From contig NC_134843.1 in the NCBI RefSeq assembly GCF_965363235.1, forward strand, positions 50,463,535-50,527,534: a DNA stretch of 64,000 nucleotides, in the 5' to 3' direction. Shown one piece after another: positions 11,266 to 23,126 of the stretch. The stretch is from Mytilus galloprovincialis. Taxonomy: Eukaryota > Mollusca > Bivalvia > Mytilida > Mytilidae. The notes under the pieces were generated by a model, which was given only the letters and a program-made list of their open reading frames with translations, was not told where the DNA came from and ran no database searches. The position numbers were made by a program, and so were the translations under genes. Numbering within the stretch: position 1 is the stretch's first letter; every line of letters begins with the position of its first letter.

Positions 11266-11480
11266 TACGCATTGAGAAGAGAGGCTAAATATACCATAAG
11301 ATCGAAAACAACTTGACAATGCCATGGATAACAAACAAAAACTACAAAAATGTAAACAACATTCCACCAAACTCAACTTAAAAGTCTGAGCAACACAAAC
11401 CACGGTGAAAAACCAATGGTGACCTGCATTGGCAAGCACGAGGCACCCAAATTGCCTACACATTTTCGCAGTTACTACAA
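11266..11480 (-). repeat. Dispersed R1 retroelement 3' end (diverged copy)
   Basis: Diverged copy of the 3'-end sequence that also occurs at 1735-2030, 27570, 29290, 44285 and 50850. Shared landmarks are AGATCGAAAACAA, a CCATGG block and the AACACAAACC...GGTGAAAAACC block. Non-coding. Confidence 0.45.
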
Positions 11481-11484
11481 TATT

Positions 11485-12275
11485 CAACACTTATTAACAT
11501 TTCACCTCAGAAACTTACAAAACCTTTGAATAGACTTATTAAGAAGGGATATAATTACGATACTGTTGTCAAGTCATTAAAGATTGCATATTTTGGCGTT
11601 AATATTGAGTCACTGATAAGGTCTTTGCATCGGAACTAAACACATTTATTCTAAAAACAGTTGTTGGCATGACACGGGTTATGTTCTTCTCATATATGTT
11701 ATGATGGTATGATACTAAACCCCTAACGGGAAGGATTGTGCCTGATGTTCATATGATGAAATCATAATCTTTCAGTCAGTTTAGTTGAAGTCTGGAGCTA
11801 GCATGTCAGTTAACTGCTAGTAGTCTGTTGTTATTTATGTATTATTGTCATTTTGTTTATTTTCTTTGGTTACATCTTCTGACATCAGACTCGGATTTCT
11901 CTTGAACTGAATTTTAATGTGCGTATTGTTATGCGAATACTTTACTACAATGGTTAGATGTATAGGGTGAGGGTTGAGATCTCACAAACATGTTTAACCC
12001 CGCCGCATTTTTGCGCCTGTCCCAAGTCAGGAGCCTCTGGCCTTTGTTAGTCTTGTATTATTTTAATTTTAGTTTCTTGTGTACAATTTGGAAATTAATA
12101 TGGCGTTCATTATCACTGAACTAGTATATATTTGTTTAGGGGCCAGTTGAAGGACGCCTCCGGGTGCGGGAATTTCTCGCTACATTGAAGACCTGTTGGT
12201 GACCCTCTGCTGTTGTTTTTTATTTGGGCGGGTTGTTGTCTCTTTGACACATTCCCCATTTCCATTCTCAATTTT
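11485..12275 (+). pseudogene. Retroelement remnant: C-terminal coding tail plus 3' UTR (R2)
   Basis: A plus-strand frame at about 11497-11640 reads SPQKLTKPLNRLIKKGYNYD and continues to ...SLIRSLHRN before a stop. It looks like the C-terminal tail of an RT-type retroelement polyprotein. The rest, to 12275, is a non-coding 3' region that recurs in part at 30715-31015 (the GCGCCTGTCCCAAGTC block and the GTCGGGTTGTTGTCTCTTTG-like block). The copy is 5'-truncated. I recognise the 3' block as a high-copy mussel repeat; the retroelement class is not certain. Confidence 0.5.
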
Positions 12276-12456
12276 ATTTCCAAGCAGACACAACAACGTT
12301 GAATCAACATTGAATAAACGTCAGATTTCAACGTTGAATTCATGTTGAAAAGTAGTGTTGGATTGAAAATTGATATGACGTTGAAAACATAACGTTGTTT
12401 CAACGTCAGATTTCAACGTTGAAAATAGGTTGAATTTTGGTCTAAATTTGGTCGAG

Positions 12457-12690
12457 GTTTGTTGAAAACAAGTCGATTGTTTGTTGAATTGTGATTATTG
12501 TATGTTGAAATCAGGTCGAATGTTTGTTGTTCTGTGGTTAGTGTATGTTGAAATCAGGTCAAATGTTGGTTGTTCTGTGGTCAGTGTATGTTGAAATCAG
12601 GTCGAATGTTTGTTGAAGTGTGGTTAGTGTATGTTGAAATCCGGTCGAATGTTGGTTGTTCTGTGGTCAGTGTATGTTGAAAATGAGTGG
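12457..12690 (+). repeat. 43-bp tandem repeat, about five units
   Basis: The unit begins GTATGTTGAAATCAGGTCGA and ends TGTGGTTAGT. Near-identical starts fall at 12500, 12543, 12586, 12629 and 12672. The array adjoins the left CAACGTTG-rich terminus and appears derived from it, since GTTGAAA is shared. Confidence 0.85.
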
Positions 12691-13930
12691 GATGTGTGTC
12701 CAGGTAAACTTTTAATGTGGTAAATATGGAGAATAGGATGTTGACCAATGGTTGAATTGAGCTTTTTTATTACCCTTTATTATATCCATCAAAACCATTT
12801 TATGCGTAATAAAACTGTCGCACAACTATATGTTGGTGGTTGGTGTACATGTAGTTTGTAGTTCTGTTGGTATACATTTTTGTGCCTTCACTTTTCTTAA
12901 TAGACATGATCTTGCTTTACCTATAACTATTATGTTCACACTCAAAATATGTTTGTGACATAACACAGTAGTTATATAACAAGTTACACACATATGCCCC
13001 TTACAATGTCAAACAAACACAATTAATCTGATTACTTAATTTTATTTTTAAAAAATAGTCCATCTGCTAGATATCTTGTTCTGTTGTTCCATATTGTGGT
13101 CTCTAATTTTTACATTCGAAACTTGTTACTACAGCATCTGCAACAGAAAAAAAACCATATTGTACTATCTTTTACATAACTGGGTTAATTTCATTATGCA
13201 GCCCAAATAAAGAACACTAGTTTCATTCGAATGATATAGTTATTTCTTTAAATAATTATCAATAGCTATCATGACATTTTTTTTAAAACTTGAGTTCAGA
13301 TAGTAAATAATAAATCATTTTAATAAAAACAAACCTAATGATTTTAGTAGACAAAGATGCAGGGCCAATTTAAAAGAAATTGTGACCAAAATCTCACACA
13401 CTTTTATGTGAAAAAAAGCAATGGTGTATATTTCAATAATCACCTCTTATTATTTCAATCGGTCAAGCTTGGACACCATAGGCATATTTATTCTTTTTAC
13501 CCGAGATGTACTTTACAGACATGGATTTTTTGGTAAGACATCATCTACAAAAAAATACGTTTATTTAATTACAGCATTTTCAAATTCTTAATTCCCTCCT
13601 GAACTAGTAAATAAACACGCTTACAAAATTTGGACATCCAAAACCTTTCATTGGGGACTTTCTGATTTGAATTTTCCTCGGAGATCACTATAATATATTG
13701 TTGTGATCTTACATTTTTTCAATAATTGGTTGAAAAACTTTAAGCCCAATAATTATTATTGTAGCATTACGGGAAGTTTGTCCAGTCGAGAATCAAACAT
13801 GATTCTGGAACCAGTGACAGATCCTGAAATTTTCATAAGGGGTCCCCTGACTTAATAACAGAGGGAGGGGGGCTCAAGTCATGCTTTGGTGATTCAGTAT
13901 ATAATCAACCAATTTTTCCCTCTCAAGGGG
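12691..13930. other. Interior of the 3.4-kb element, no gene seen
   Basis: AT-rich sequence with only short frames. A fragment of repeat R4 (TTTGAATTTTCCTCGGAG) lies at about 13660-13685. A purine-rich GAGGGAGGGGGG patch lies at about 13862. Confidence 0.5.
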
Positions 13931-14182
13931 GACCACAAGCATTGAGATTTTGACAGTCACTCATCTTGATATACAATACTGCACCACAATCACCGAGATC
14001 TTGACAGTCACTCATCTTGAGAAACAATATTGCACCACAAAAACCGAGATCTTGACAGTCACTCATCTTGAGATACAATACTGCACCACAAGCACCGAGA
14101 TCTTTACAGTCACTCATCTTGAGAAACAATAATGCACCACAAGCATCAAGATCTTGACAGTCCCTCATCTCGAGAAACAATA
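13931..14182 (+). repeat. 51-bp minisatellite, about five units
   Basis: The unit begins GAGATCTTGACAGTCACTCA and repeats every 51 bp. Because 51 is divisible by three, the array leaves open frames on both strands; the minus frame gives a 17-residue repeat resembling MSDCQDLGACGAVLYLK. I see no start context, flanking exon or domain that argues for translation. Confidence 0.85.
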
Positions 14183-15430
14183 TAGGTCATACTTTACATC
14201 TAATTTTTTCATGATCTTTCTTCAATAGATACTTTCGACATAGTTGCTAAACTTTGAACCTGTGTTTACATTTTTCTTTAAACTGCAATACATGTATATT
14301 CCAGTCTTTCGTGATACGTCTTATTTAATTTTCATTTGCATGCATATGGATTAAGTTTAGACATTAAAAATAAAAGAATATTTGTTTTAATTCCTTGACT
14401 TTTTTTGTGCTGTAATAATTCAATTGATAAATCATCTATTTAGACGTTATCATATGGACCACTTTGAAAATGGACAGATCATTGTGTATTAATTTGTTAT
14501 GGTCACACATGTTTCTTATCTGCCGTATTGCTTCATTGATAAATCCTCGGAATACATGCTGTGAGTGACATCTATTCTGACCCAGAGAAAAGAATTTGTT
14601 TGTTTTGAATGTGTTGCAAGGTCAAGAATGGCGTGTGTTGTAAATCTTTGACTTGTAATTATATCAGCATATAAATCATGTAAAAGAACTAGTATGAGAT
14701 CGCATATGTGAACTTCAATAATTATATATTATTATTTGCCAGACGAATATATTTTTTTTTTCAATTTCAACCGATGTTCCATGATATATTATGACTCCGC
14801 CCTCCCAGTATCTGCAATGATAGAATTCTTTGCCATACGCTTTTGATTTAAATTACCAAATCAATGTTCATAAAAACACTCTCCCTTTTCAAGTCTTAAC
14901 ATAATAAGTTGCCGCACCCAATCAATGTACAAATATATCTTAAGGTCAACCTTGCTGCTCCCCGAGACTACAAAGACATGTGTGTTTAATTATAAATTAT
15001 ATCTGATCTGCTTAAATCACTATACTCATATCATGCATAGAATTACGGTAAACGCTACACTATTGTATATCTTAAATTATCATATAACTAGCATTAAACT
15101 AAACAAGAAATGAAAATTATACTTACTTTACACTGCTGAGAGCAACTCTTAACTTGATGTGGTAATCAAATTGGCGCAAATAAATTCAAAATGTCGGTCT
15201 TCTACGCATGTGCCAATTAGAAAAAGATATCCGTTTCAAGTATTTATAATAATTATAATAATTTTATCGCAATTTAAAGATTAATTTATATATGAAACAG
15301 TAATCATTGAATTTATTCAAAAAAATCATTAAACCAATAAAAAAGTCATCATTTAAGCAAAAAGGGAAATACACAAAATTTGGTTCAATCTCATCTTGAT
15401 TGAAATTTTTGTCGACACTTAAAGTCATCA
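14183..15430. other. Interior of the 3.4-kb element, no gene seen
   Basis: AT-rich, non-coding by inspection. Nothing recognisable apart from homopolymer tracts. Confidence 0.5.
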
Positions 15431-15689
15431 ACCTTAACTAAACCGTTAATCAACGTTATATTTTCAACCAATTAAAGCATTGAAAGCATCAACTCAAATT
15501 CAATGTTGGTTCAACGTTGGCAGTTCAACATTGAAAATTTTAACCACAAATCAACGTTGATTCAACAACGTGATTTAAACGTTAATAGAATTGACGTTGA
15601 TACAACGTTGATTTTACGTTGATCAACGCTACAACCAAATTTCAACATATTTTCAACGTTGGTTCAACGTTGTGTGCCTGCTGGGTTGT

Positions 15690-18410
15690 TATTCAATCTG
15701 TCCTGCACGTGAGTATTTTTGCGTCATGTTGACATCCGCATATTCTTTTTTTTTTGCGCGATTGTACACAACAAGCATAAATATGTTGTTTTTAAAGTCT
15801 AAATGTAAAGATACATCACAATGATTTTATAATTTACCATCAGATAAAACAGAGAACTCAAGGCGATTTATATTAAAGTTGATTGCACGATCCACGCTTT
15901 TACAATCTTAATACAGTATAAAATTACAAAAATAGCATTCAAACATGTCATAATCTCGATGAGGTATTCTTCATTCATAAAATTGTTTTTACTTTTCTGC
16001 TAATTCAAAACATGTTTTCGATTATTAACACGTTTTGCCATTCTATATGTTCAGTACGTAGGTATTTAGTCGCGTGCTGTTGACATCTGGTTTTTCTTTT
16101 GTTGTTGTTTTTTTTCGTACGTACACAACAAGTCGAATGTAATAAATATGGTGTTATTGAAGTATAAATGTAATCGTAATATCACGTCTGAACTTTTTTT
16201 AGGCAATTTTATTTTATTATTTTAACTATCATGTTAACAGTGGAGGCGTTTCAAGAAAAGTTCATTCTACGATCGACGCTTAAACAATGTAAGATAAGTA
16301 TAAAATTGCAAAAATAAGATTCCCGATGAGGTATTCATCATTAAGAAATTGTTATTACTTTCTTTTCTGCTAATTCAAAACATGTTTTCAATGATTAACA
16401 CGTTTTGTTATCCTATATGTGCAGCACGTAAGTTATTAAGTCACGTGATGTTGACACTGGTATATTTCTTTTTTTTAGTATGTACACAACAATTAAGTAT
16501 AAATGTAGTTAATACGTCGTTATCTAAGTCAAAATGTAAACGTAATATTATAAGACGATTATGTTTAGGTAATTTTCTTTAATTCTGTCCATCAGATATA
16601 CGTAACACAACTGAAAGAAGGCGATTCATATCAAACCCCAAATTAAAAAAAAATATGCATATGATTTTTATAATAAAATGGATACTTTTCATTATAAAAC
16701 TTATATACATATACTTCTTTCTGGAGAAAATTCTTTAATTTGTCCACATTTAGAAAAAGTTTACTTTATTTTAATTGCTTGCTTCCAAGAAGCAATTCGC
16801 CGACATATTTCCGTATATTCATGTGACCTTAGCGTGACCCGTCTCGTAAACATCCGGTGGTCACAATACGCGTGGATCTGTCATTAAGATAAACTAGTAT
16901 CTGCACGTATATCTAGATCTTATACACGTGTTTAGTATCCATGCGTTTTTGTTGAGTATTTACTATGAGGGTCAATCGATAAACTTCGGCTTCAAAGCAC
17001 GGCATTTCATGAGCTGCCATATTTGTTAAATTATAACAGACAGAGAGAAAAAAATGACGATTATACGATATCTTTGCGTGAAAAATGCTAAAATCGTGCA
17101 CAGAAGACTTAGTTTGTGATATATACATGCATTGGTTCAAGAATTGGATAAACCTTATTTTGCACCAGTCACTCGTTTCCTATAATTATAAAGTTAATTG
17201 CACAATCAAAGCTCTTAAAACTTACAGTAGAAATTTAAAAAAAAGTAGAATTCATAATTCAGTGAGATATGGGACATTTAGAAATTGCAAACACTTTTCT
17301 GTAATTTCAAAACATGTTTTCAATGAATTTGAATATTTGTTAATCATCTGTGAAGCATGTACGCATAAAGTCGCGTGTTGTAGACGTCTGTATATTGTTG
17401 GTGATTTTTTTTTCGTATGTACACATCTTGCAAAGATGTTGTTATTGCGAGCTTAAACATAGACGTTATATCAAAACACAATATGTTTAGGTGAGCTTAT
17501 TTTATTATAAACTATATTGTTAAACAGCGGAGGCGACTCAAATCATTGAACGATCGACGTTGCAAAAAACCTTGATACAGTTTAAAATTGCAAAAAAGTA
17601 TTTAAAGTCCCGCTGAGGTGTTCAACTAAACAATTGCTTTTACACTGATAAGTTACAATTTTATTATACTATTTACTATCTCGTTTGACAGCGGAGGCGA
17701 TTTAAATAAAAAACAAATAAGTCTACGATCGACGCTGAAACAACCTTAATGCAGTATTAAATTGCAGTATAAAATTGCATTCAAAGTCCTGCTGAGCTAT
17801 TCAACATAACAAATTGCTAATACGTATCTGCGATTTCAAAACGTGCATACAATAAGTTACATTTATTTTACAATCTGTGAAGCACAATTGTATAAGGTCA
17901 ATATATGCTGACAATCGTATGTTTCTATATTTTGCACGCACACAACAACTAACAGATGCAGCAAATCTGTTGTTATTAGAGTCTAAATGTAAATGCAATA
18001 TCACGTTATAATCCTTTTGAGGTAATTTTCTTTAATTATTAACTATCATACAAAACAACCTTCTTAAATTTTCAATTCTTTTTCAGTGTTTTGAAAGGTC
18101 ATTGCCAGATCATTATAATTGTGCTAAGTGCATGTTTATTTATTTCTTTTTTATTTTCCTCATGAGGTTGATAACAATTTAAAAATAAAAAAGTTTACCT
18201 TTGATAAATTCGACAACAATCAATGAGGAAAACATATTCCCAATAAGCAGTATCGTAGTTTTATCATGGTATATTTTATTTTACTATCTCGTTTTTAAAC
18301 AGAGGAGGCGATTCAAATAAAAAAAAAGTAAGTCTACGATCGACGCTGAAACAACCTTAATGCAGTATAAAATTGCATTCAAAGTCCTGCTGAGCTATTC
18401 AACATAACCT
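15690..18410 (+). repeat. Degenerate tandem array of about 350-bp units
   Basis: At least five diverged units follow one another in the same orientation. Each has a TGACATC...GTACACAACAA block, then a GTCTAAATGTAA block, then GGAGGCGA, then TCTACGATCGACGC followed by TAAAATTGCA, and a GATGAGGTATTC-like end. The CGATCGACGC block or a variant occurs near 15890, 16272, 17552, 17728 and 18340. A partial unit lies at 16420-16640, an unrelated stretch at 16640-17150, and the last unit (18255-18410) is truncated. No common reading frame survives across units. Confidence 0.75.
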
Positions 18411-18592
18411 TAGCCGTATTTGGCACAATTTTTTGGAATTTTGGATCCTCAATGCTCTTCAACTTTGTACTTGTTTGGCTTTATAAATATTTTGATATGA
18501 GCGTCACTGATGAGTCTTATGTAGACGAAACGCGCGTCTGGCGTACTAAATTATAATCCTGGTACCTTTGATAACTATTATTTGTTTTGAAT
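18408..18592 (+). repeat. Dispersed repeat, family R5
   Basis: This copy contains GAAACGCGCGTCTGGCGTAC followed by TAATCCTGGTACCTTTGATA. Related copies lie at 18895-19090 (inverted, diverged), 28070-28225, 35200-35262 and 35625-35870 (inverted). I recognise it as a high-copy bivalve repeat. Non-coding. Confidence 0.7.
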
Positions 18593-18599
18593 GAAATTA

Positions 18600-18894
18600 T
18601 TTTAGTTAATAGTATCATAAAACAAAAACTAAAGTTGAAATAACATGAAATACTGAAAGAATTCTAGATTATAGAATATTGTTGTGTATAGGTCTACTAC
18701 ACGTGTGCTGAAAAGCTCTAGTACCTTTTCAGTACTGGTCATTGTGATACCTTTAACAATCCCATGTACACATAGTAAACGAATGACTATCTGGTACTGA
18801 GAAAACACCAACGTATGCGTCAGCCGGTATGTCATGGTTTTAGATTTGTTAATTTATTTTCTAAATCATATAAATAGCCTTATCAAAGATAGAT
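18600..18894. other. AT-rich spacer between R5 copies
   Basis: No gene or structure recognised. Confidence 0.5.
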
Positions 18895-19090
18895 TATAGT
18901 TTGGTATTTGCGCCAGACGCGGGTTTCGTCTACAAGAGACTCATCATTGACCCTCAAAACCTTTTTTTAAGGCAAAGTAGAGTGTGAATTTAAAAAGCAT
19001 TGAGGACCAAAAATGCATAAAAGATTGGCCAATTACAGCTACGGCAATCTATTCCTGAGTTAGTGTTTTGTAAACAGTTAATTTATCATT
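18895..19090 (-). repeat. Dispersed repeat, family R5 (inverted copy)
   Basis: Contains GCGCCAGACGCGGGTTTCGT and an ACGGCAATCTATTCCTGAGT-like tail, matching the reverse complement of 18408-18592 and the copy at 35625-35870. Confidence 0.65.
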
Positions 19091-20534
19091 ATGACCATTT
19101 CAATGATAATTCATGTCAACACAGTAGTGCTGACTACTGGGCTGATGATAAATACATGCATAGATACATTCATTGGAGTAACTTTTATTGAGGATTGTTA
19201 TAGTAAAATAACCCTAGATACATACTATATTCAATTAAGGAGAGTAGATGATGTGATGTACACAATACACAATTGTATAAGTAACTTACAGAAAATACTT
19301 GATATTTCAGATCCTTATTGTCCTAAGTTATAATATATATGAATTTAAGAAATTCTAAGTAATTTTTTAAAGTAAGAAGAAAGAAAACTCTTTTTGCGAA
19401 TCATCTAGAACCGTTTTTTGGTTTTTCAAAACACATGGCCGGTATATGTGTTTATTGATTCTTACATGTTACGGTATGCACATTATCATGACGTTTGTGT
19501 AATTTGTATTTAAAACTTGGTACCATACATAGATATTACTTTTAGTTGCAAACTAACACAACATTAAGCCTAATTACTGTCGAAGGTTTCCCACAATAGC
19601 CTGTGGTAATCGTACACTTGTCAACTTCCCAAACCAACAAATCCACCGTTCCATTCTACCTTAATTAGAACGGACAAAATCTTGAAATTCAAATATGAAT
19701 CGATTCAAAACTCGATATTAATATTGAATGCGTACAACTACAACCAATGAGCCTTTTTATAGACTTTTAACAAACAAGAAATCTGTAAAGTCTATATTTA
19801 TTGCGACGGTGTCTGCAACAGTTGTACGAATTCCAACTTCAAAAACATACATCAATACTAGAAATAACGGAGTATTAGACTTTCCGATTTATATTGTTCT
19901 CGGAGATCAGTATTTTAGTGATTTTACTTTTCAGTACATTTTTTATATAGGTTCGTCACAAGAGCTACATGTTTAATTTCGAAATACAACCATGAGTGTA
20001 CATTCTTATTTTTAACGACTTACGTGAGATGTATGACCGGGCAACAGCGAAACAATGACTATTTCCTATCTAAAGTGTACATTTAGTCATAGGAAATTTA
20101 CTGCTACTAAAGGTCAGTATTCTCCGAATTTATTTGCAAGTTATAATAAAGAATGAACACAATTTTGAGTAGATGCACATACAAAAATACAAAATATGAA
20201 TAATAAATGAAAATGCGATGGAATTAATTCTTTAATTACAAGAGTAACGCGTATGTAGAAATAATCGAAAAGTCCAATACGTATCATATAAAGAATGTAA
20301 TTGAGGAAGTTGGTGTTTAATTGTTTCCTCCTTCACTGGCACACATGTACAGTTGACCTTCAAAGGCTAAATATTCCTGTGACAATTTAAAGTCGTCGTT
20401 CAACTGCTTATATATGCAAACATCATACATTAGGACGACAAAGACAGATACGACATACTATACTACAACCTCCTAACATTTTGTGGAGAGTTTGGAATGT
20501 TAACCTTCAGTGAAAATACAGAATGCTATTCCAA
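19091..20534. other. AT-rich intergenic sequence
   Basis: No gene seen. The frames at 19091-19333 and 19728-19976 lack domain features, splice context or compositional support. Confidence 0.5.
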
Positions 20535-20725
20535 ATTATATAGTTTGGTTCACAAATTTGAATTTTGTGAACGGAGTTACACTTACCTGATAGGTTTACA
20601 TAATTGGATATTCTCTCCGGTATTTGGTCTTATCTCGCTCAAGCGCTTAGCTGATCTTTTAAAAATCATCTACATCTATATCAGTTAAGCGCTTAGAACC
20701 TCAGTTTTCTCCGGCGAAAATCCAG
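20535..20725 (+). repeat. DIRS left inverted terminal repeat
   Basis: About 150 bp (20576-20725, including ATCTACATCTATATCAGTTA and AAGCGCTTAG blocks) are the inverted copy of 25693-25845. The outer 40 bp contain a separate palindrome, GGTTCACAAATTTG and its inverse. Confidence 0.9.
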
Positions 20726-20776
20726 CTGAATTCACCAAAAGAAATTACTGAGGGGAGGAGGTGGGTAGTATATCAA

Positions 20777-20875
20777 GTAAGTGTAACTCCGTTCACAAAA
20801 TTCAAATTTGTGAACCAAATTATATAATTTTATATTCACTCCGTTACACTTACCTGATAGGTTTACATAATTGGA
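20777..20875 (+). repeat. DIRS internal complementary region (ICR)
   Basis: The left half (20777-20827) is the reverse complement of the left outer end (about 20535-20587). The right half (20828-20875) is the reverse complement of the right outer end (about 25814-25861). In DIRS-1 this region templates completion of the element ends during circle formation. Agreement is nearly perfect. Confidence 0.9.
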
Positions 20876-21200
20876 TACATCCAGAATTCAAAGCAGTACT
20901 TTGTTCTGTGGTTGGTAGTAATTTCTTGTTCAATTTATATATATACACTGTACATTTTTAAAACAATAAAATCACTCCTCCTCTTCTCCATGTAAAATAT
21001 CATCCATTATTTACACTAATATTAAAATGAATATTCTGTTTTTCTATCATTCAAACACTTTGTAGTCTATATTCATCATCTAAAATTCCATCGCATCTCG
21101 TCGGAAATGAGGATTTCAATATCTTTATATTATATACATGAATGTACAATATTTTTTAAATGTTTATTTTATATATTTTTTTTCTTTCTTTTTTCTTATT
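20876..21200. other. DIRS element 3' untranslated region
   Basis: AT-rich sequence between the ICR and the end of the recombinase gene; no further structure recognised. Confidence 0.5.
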
Positions 21201-21203
21201 CAA

Positions 21204-22484
21204 CAATTAAGATAAAACGCTTGGTTCTAGATTTCTCAAATAGAATTTCGTGAAAGTAGACTCTCTACTCCAGTCTGCTGCTTCCATGATGGATTTCATA
21301 GATGAACCATTAAATAGGGCCCATGAAGGACCAATAGCTCTTGTACTATGCGCCTATACATACTTATTTTTGTCATTATATGCCATTTGGATAGTTTGGA
21401 CAATCCAATTCGAAATTGCCTGACTAGAGACCGGGTTGTGCGGACTATTTACACTTAAAAACACTTTACTGTTACTTCTGTCACAATTACGGAAGTTATC
21501 TGTCATTTTCAAATAATAAAACAATGACCTTTTCGGATTCAATAATTTGTTGTCCTTAAAACTTGGAACAAATATTTTTGAACCATTATGTCCAGGACGA
21601 TCCTGCTTTGAAAGGCCTTCTCTAATGAAAAACACACCAGTACTATGCACACTAATATTACCATCTCCTATTCTCAATGCTTGAAGATCACTACAGCGTC
21701 TGAAAGTAGTAATAGCAATTAAGAAAATAGTTTTCCAAGTAACATATTTTTTTAAAACACTGTTTTTCATTGGTTCAAATGGACTTTTTTGTAACATGTC
21801 TAAAACTTTCAGAAGATCCCATTCTGGTAAAAGTATAATTTTAGGTGGTCTTGAATTGAATACACCTTTTAAAAGTCTTATTATGTATGGATGTTGGCCT
21901 ACAGGAATTTTTTCTATAGGTGGTAAGACTGTAGATAACATGGACCTATATCCAGCTATTGTTCTATATTGAAGTCCCTTAGTAAACAGACCTGTCAAAA
22001 AATCTGCTACCTCTGTCAAAGAGGCAGTATAGGGATGAATTTCCCTTTCATTACACCAGCTACAGAATTTTTTGAATTTGCCAGAATAATCTTTTTGAGT
22101 TCCTGCCCTCCATGAGGCAGACAATAATTGTCTAGTGTCCTTAGAAAAGCCTCTCTTTTTAAAGAGTCTGTTGATAGAGGCCATACAGTTAGATTGAATA
22201 TTTCTGGATTTGGATGATAAATCCGTGAATCCGGCTGGTGTAAAAGATTGCTTTGAATTGGAATTTTTAAATGGTAATCTACCAGTAATTTCAACAGGTC
22301 TGGGCACCAAGGTCTTCTTGGCCAATGTGGTGCTATTAGAAGAATTTGACACCTGTACTGGGACATGTGTTGTAGAATTTTTGGTATTAGGCATATTGGA
22401 GGATATGCATACCCGAACAGATTCTGCCATGGAATTGACAGTGCGTCTAGAGCATAAGCTTGATTGTGAGGAAACCACGTGCAA
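21204..22484 (-). pseudogene. DIRS tyrosine recombinase
   Basis: A 376-residue open frame (22484-21354). Residues about 110-200 form the core-binding domain. Then comes FRRCSDLQALRIGD with the first catalytic arginine. The frame meets a TAG at 21354-21356. Beyond it the same frame resumes with AHSTRAIGPSWA (H-x-x-R box), AADWSRESTF and a terminal FTKFY with the likely nucleophilic tyrosine, ending near 21204. The stop therefore removes three of the catalytic residues. The start overlaps the RT-RNase H frame by about 470 bp in another frame, as in other DIRS elements. Confidence 0.9.
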
Positions 22485-23126
22485 AAAATTTGAGTTTGCT
22501 TGTTAAGGATTGATGCAAACAGATCTATTGTTGGTGACCCTAGCTTTAGGAATATTTTTTGTACTATAGATCTTTCTAGTGTCCATTCTGTGTGTCTTAT
22601 TTTGTTTCTCGACAATAAATCTGCTAGAATGTTTGCTTTGCCCGCAATGTGGGCTGCTTTCAATTGAATCTGATGATAGATTGCCAAATTTCATAATTCC
22701 CAAGTTTTTAGACAAAGAATCATTGATTTGGTACCCCCTTGACGATTGATGTATTGTACCACCGTTGAGTTGTCGCAACGTATTAATACATTTTTCCCCC
22801 TCAATTGGGATACGAAGTGTTTTATCGTTCTTATCACTGCTTCCATTTCTAAGCAGTTGATATGGAGTTTTTTCTCCGATAGGTTCCAGGTTCCTTGTGC
22901 TATCTGAGTCCCCATGTGACCTCCCCAACCCACTGATGTTGAGGCATCTGTTGTCATAGTGGCATGGGTTTCCCAATGTTTCAATGATCTCCCCTTTTTT
23001 TATGTTAGTTTGATCTAACCACCATTTTAGATGGCTTCTTAGATGTGCATTAATTGGGACTTTGAACTCCAGATTCTGTGAAACTGGTTTCCAAAATTTC
23101 AACAGATGTATTTGAACAGGTCTCAT
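22016..23126 (-). pseudogene. DIRS RNase H and connection domain
   Basis: The RNase H core lies at 22984-22691 with TTDASTSVGWGGH (first Asp), CLEMEAV (Glu) and IRCDNSTVV (second Asp). Its frame ends in a TGA at 22688-22690 where the flanking reading continues directly into 22687-22016. That part includes HIAGKANILADLLSR (last Asp region) and the IDLFASILNKQ post-RNase H block. A frameshift near 22985 joins it to the preceding RT segment, and another near 23125 separates the RT frame. The domain would degrade template RNA during cDNA synthesis. Confidence 0.85.

Larger units (their letters stand above)
12280..15685. mobile_element. 3.4-kb element with CAACGTTG-rich inverted termini
   Basis: The left end begins CCAAGCAGACACAACAACG and the right end, read inverted, begins CCCAGCAGGCACACAACG. 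Both termini contain many imperfect copies of the palindrome CAACGTTG (12295-12430 and 15440-15670), giving inverted subterminal regions of roughly 150-250 bp. No exact target duplication was found. The interior carries a 43-bp tandem array, a 51-bp minisatellite and AT-rich DNA, but no transposase frame, so it is a non-autonomous DNA element. It sits exactly between an R2 repeat end and the 350-bp tandem array. Confidence 0.65.
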
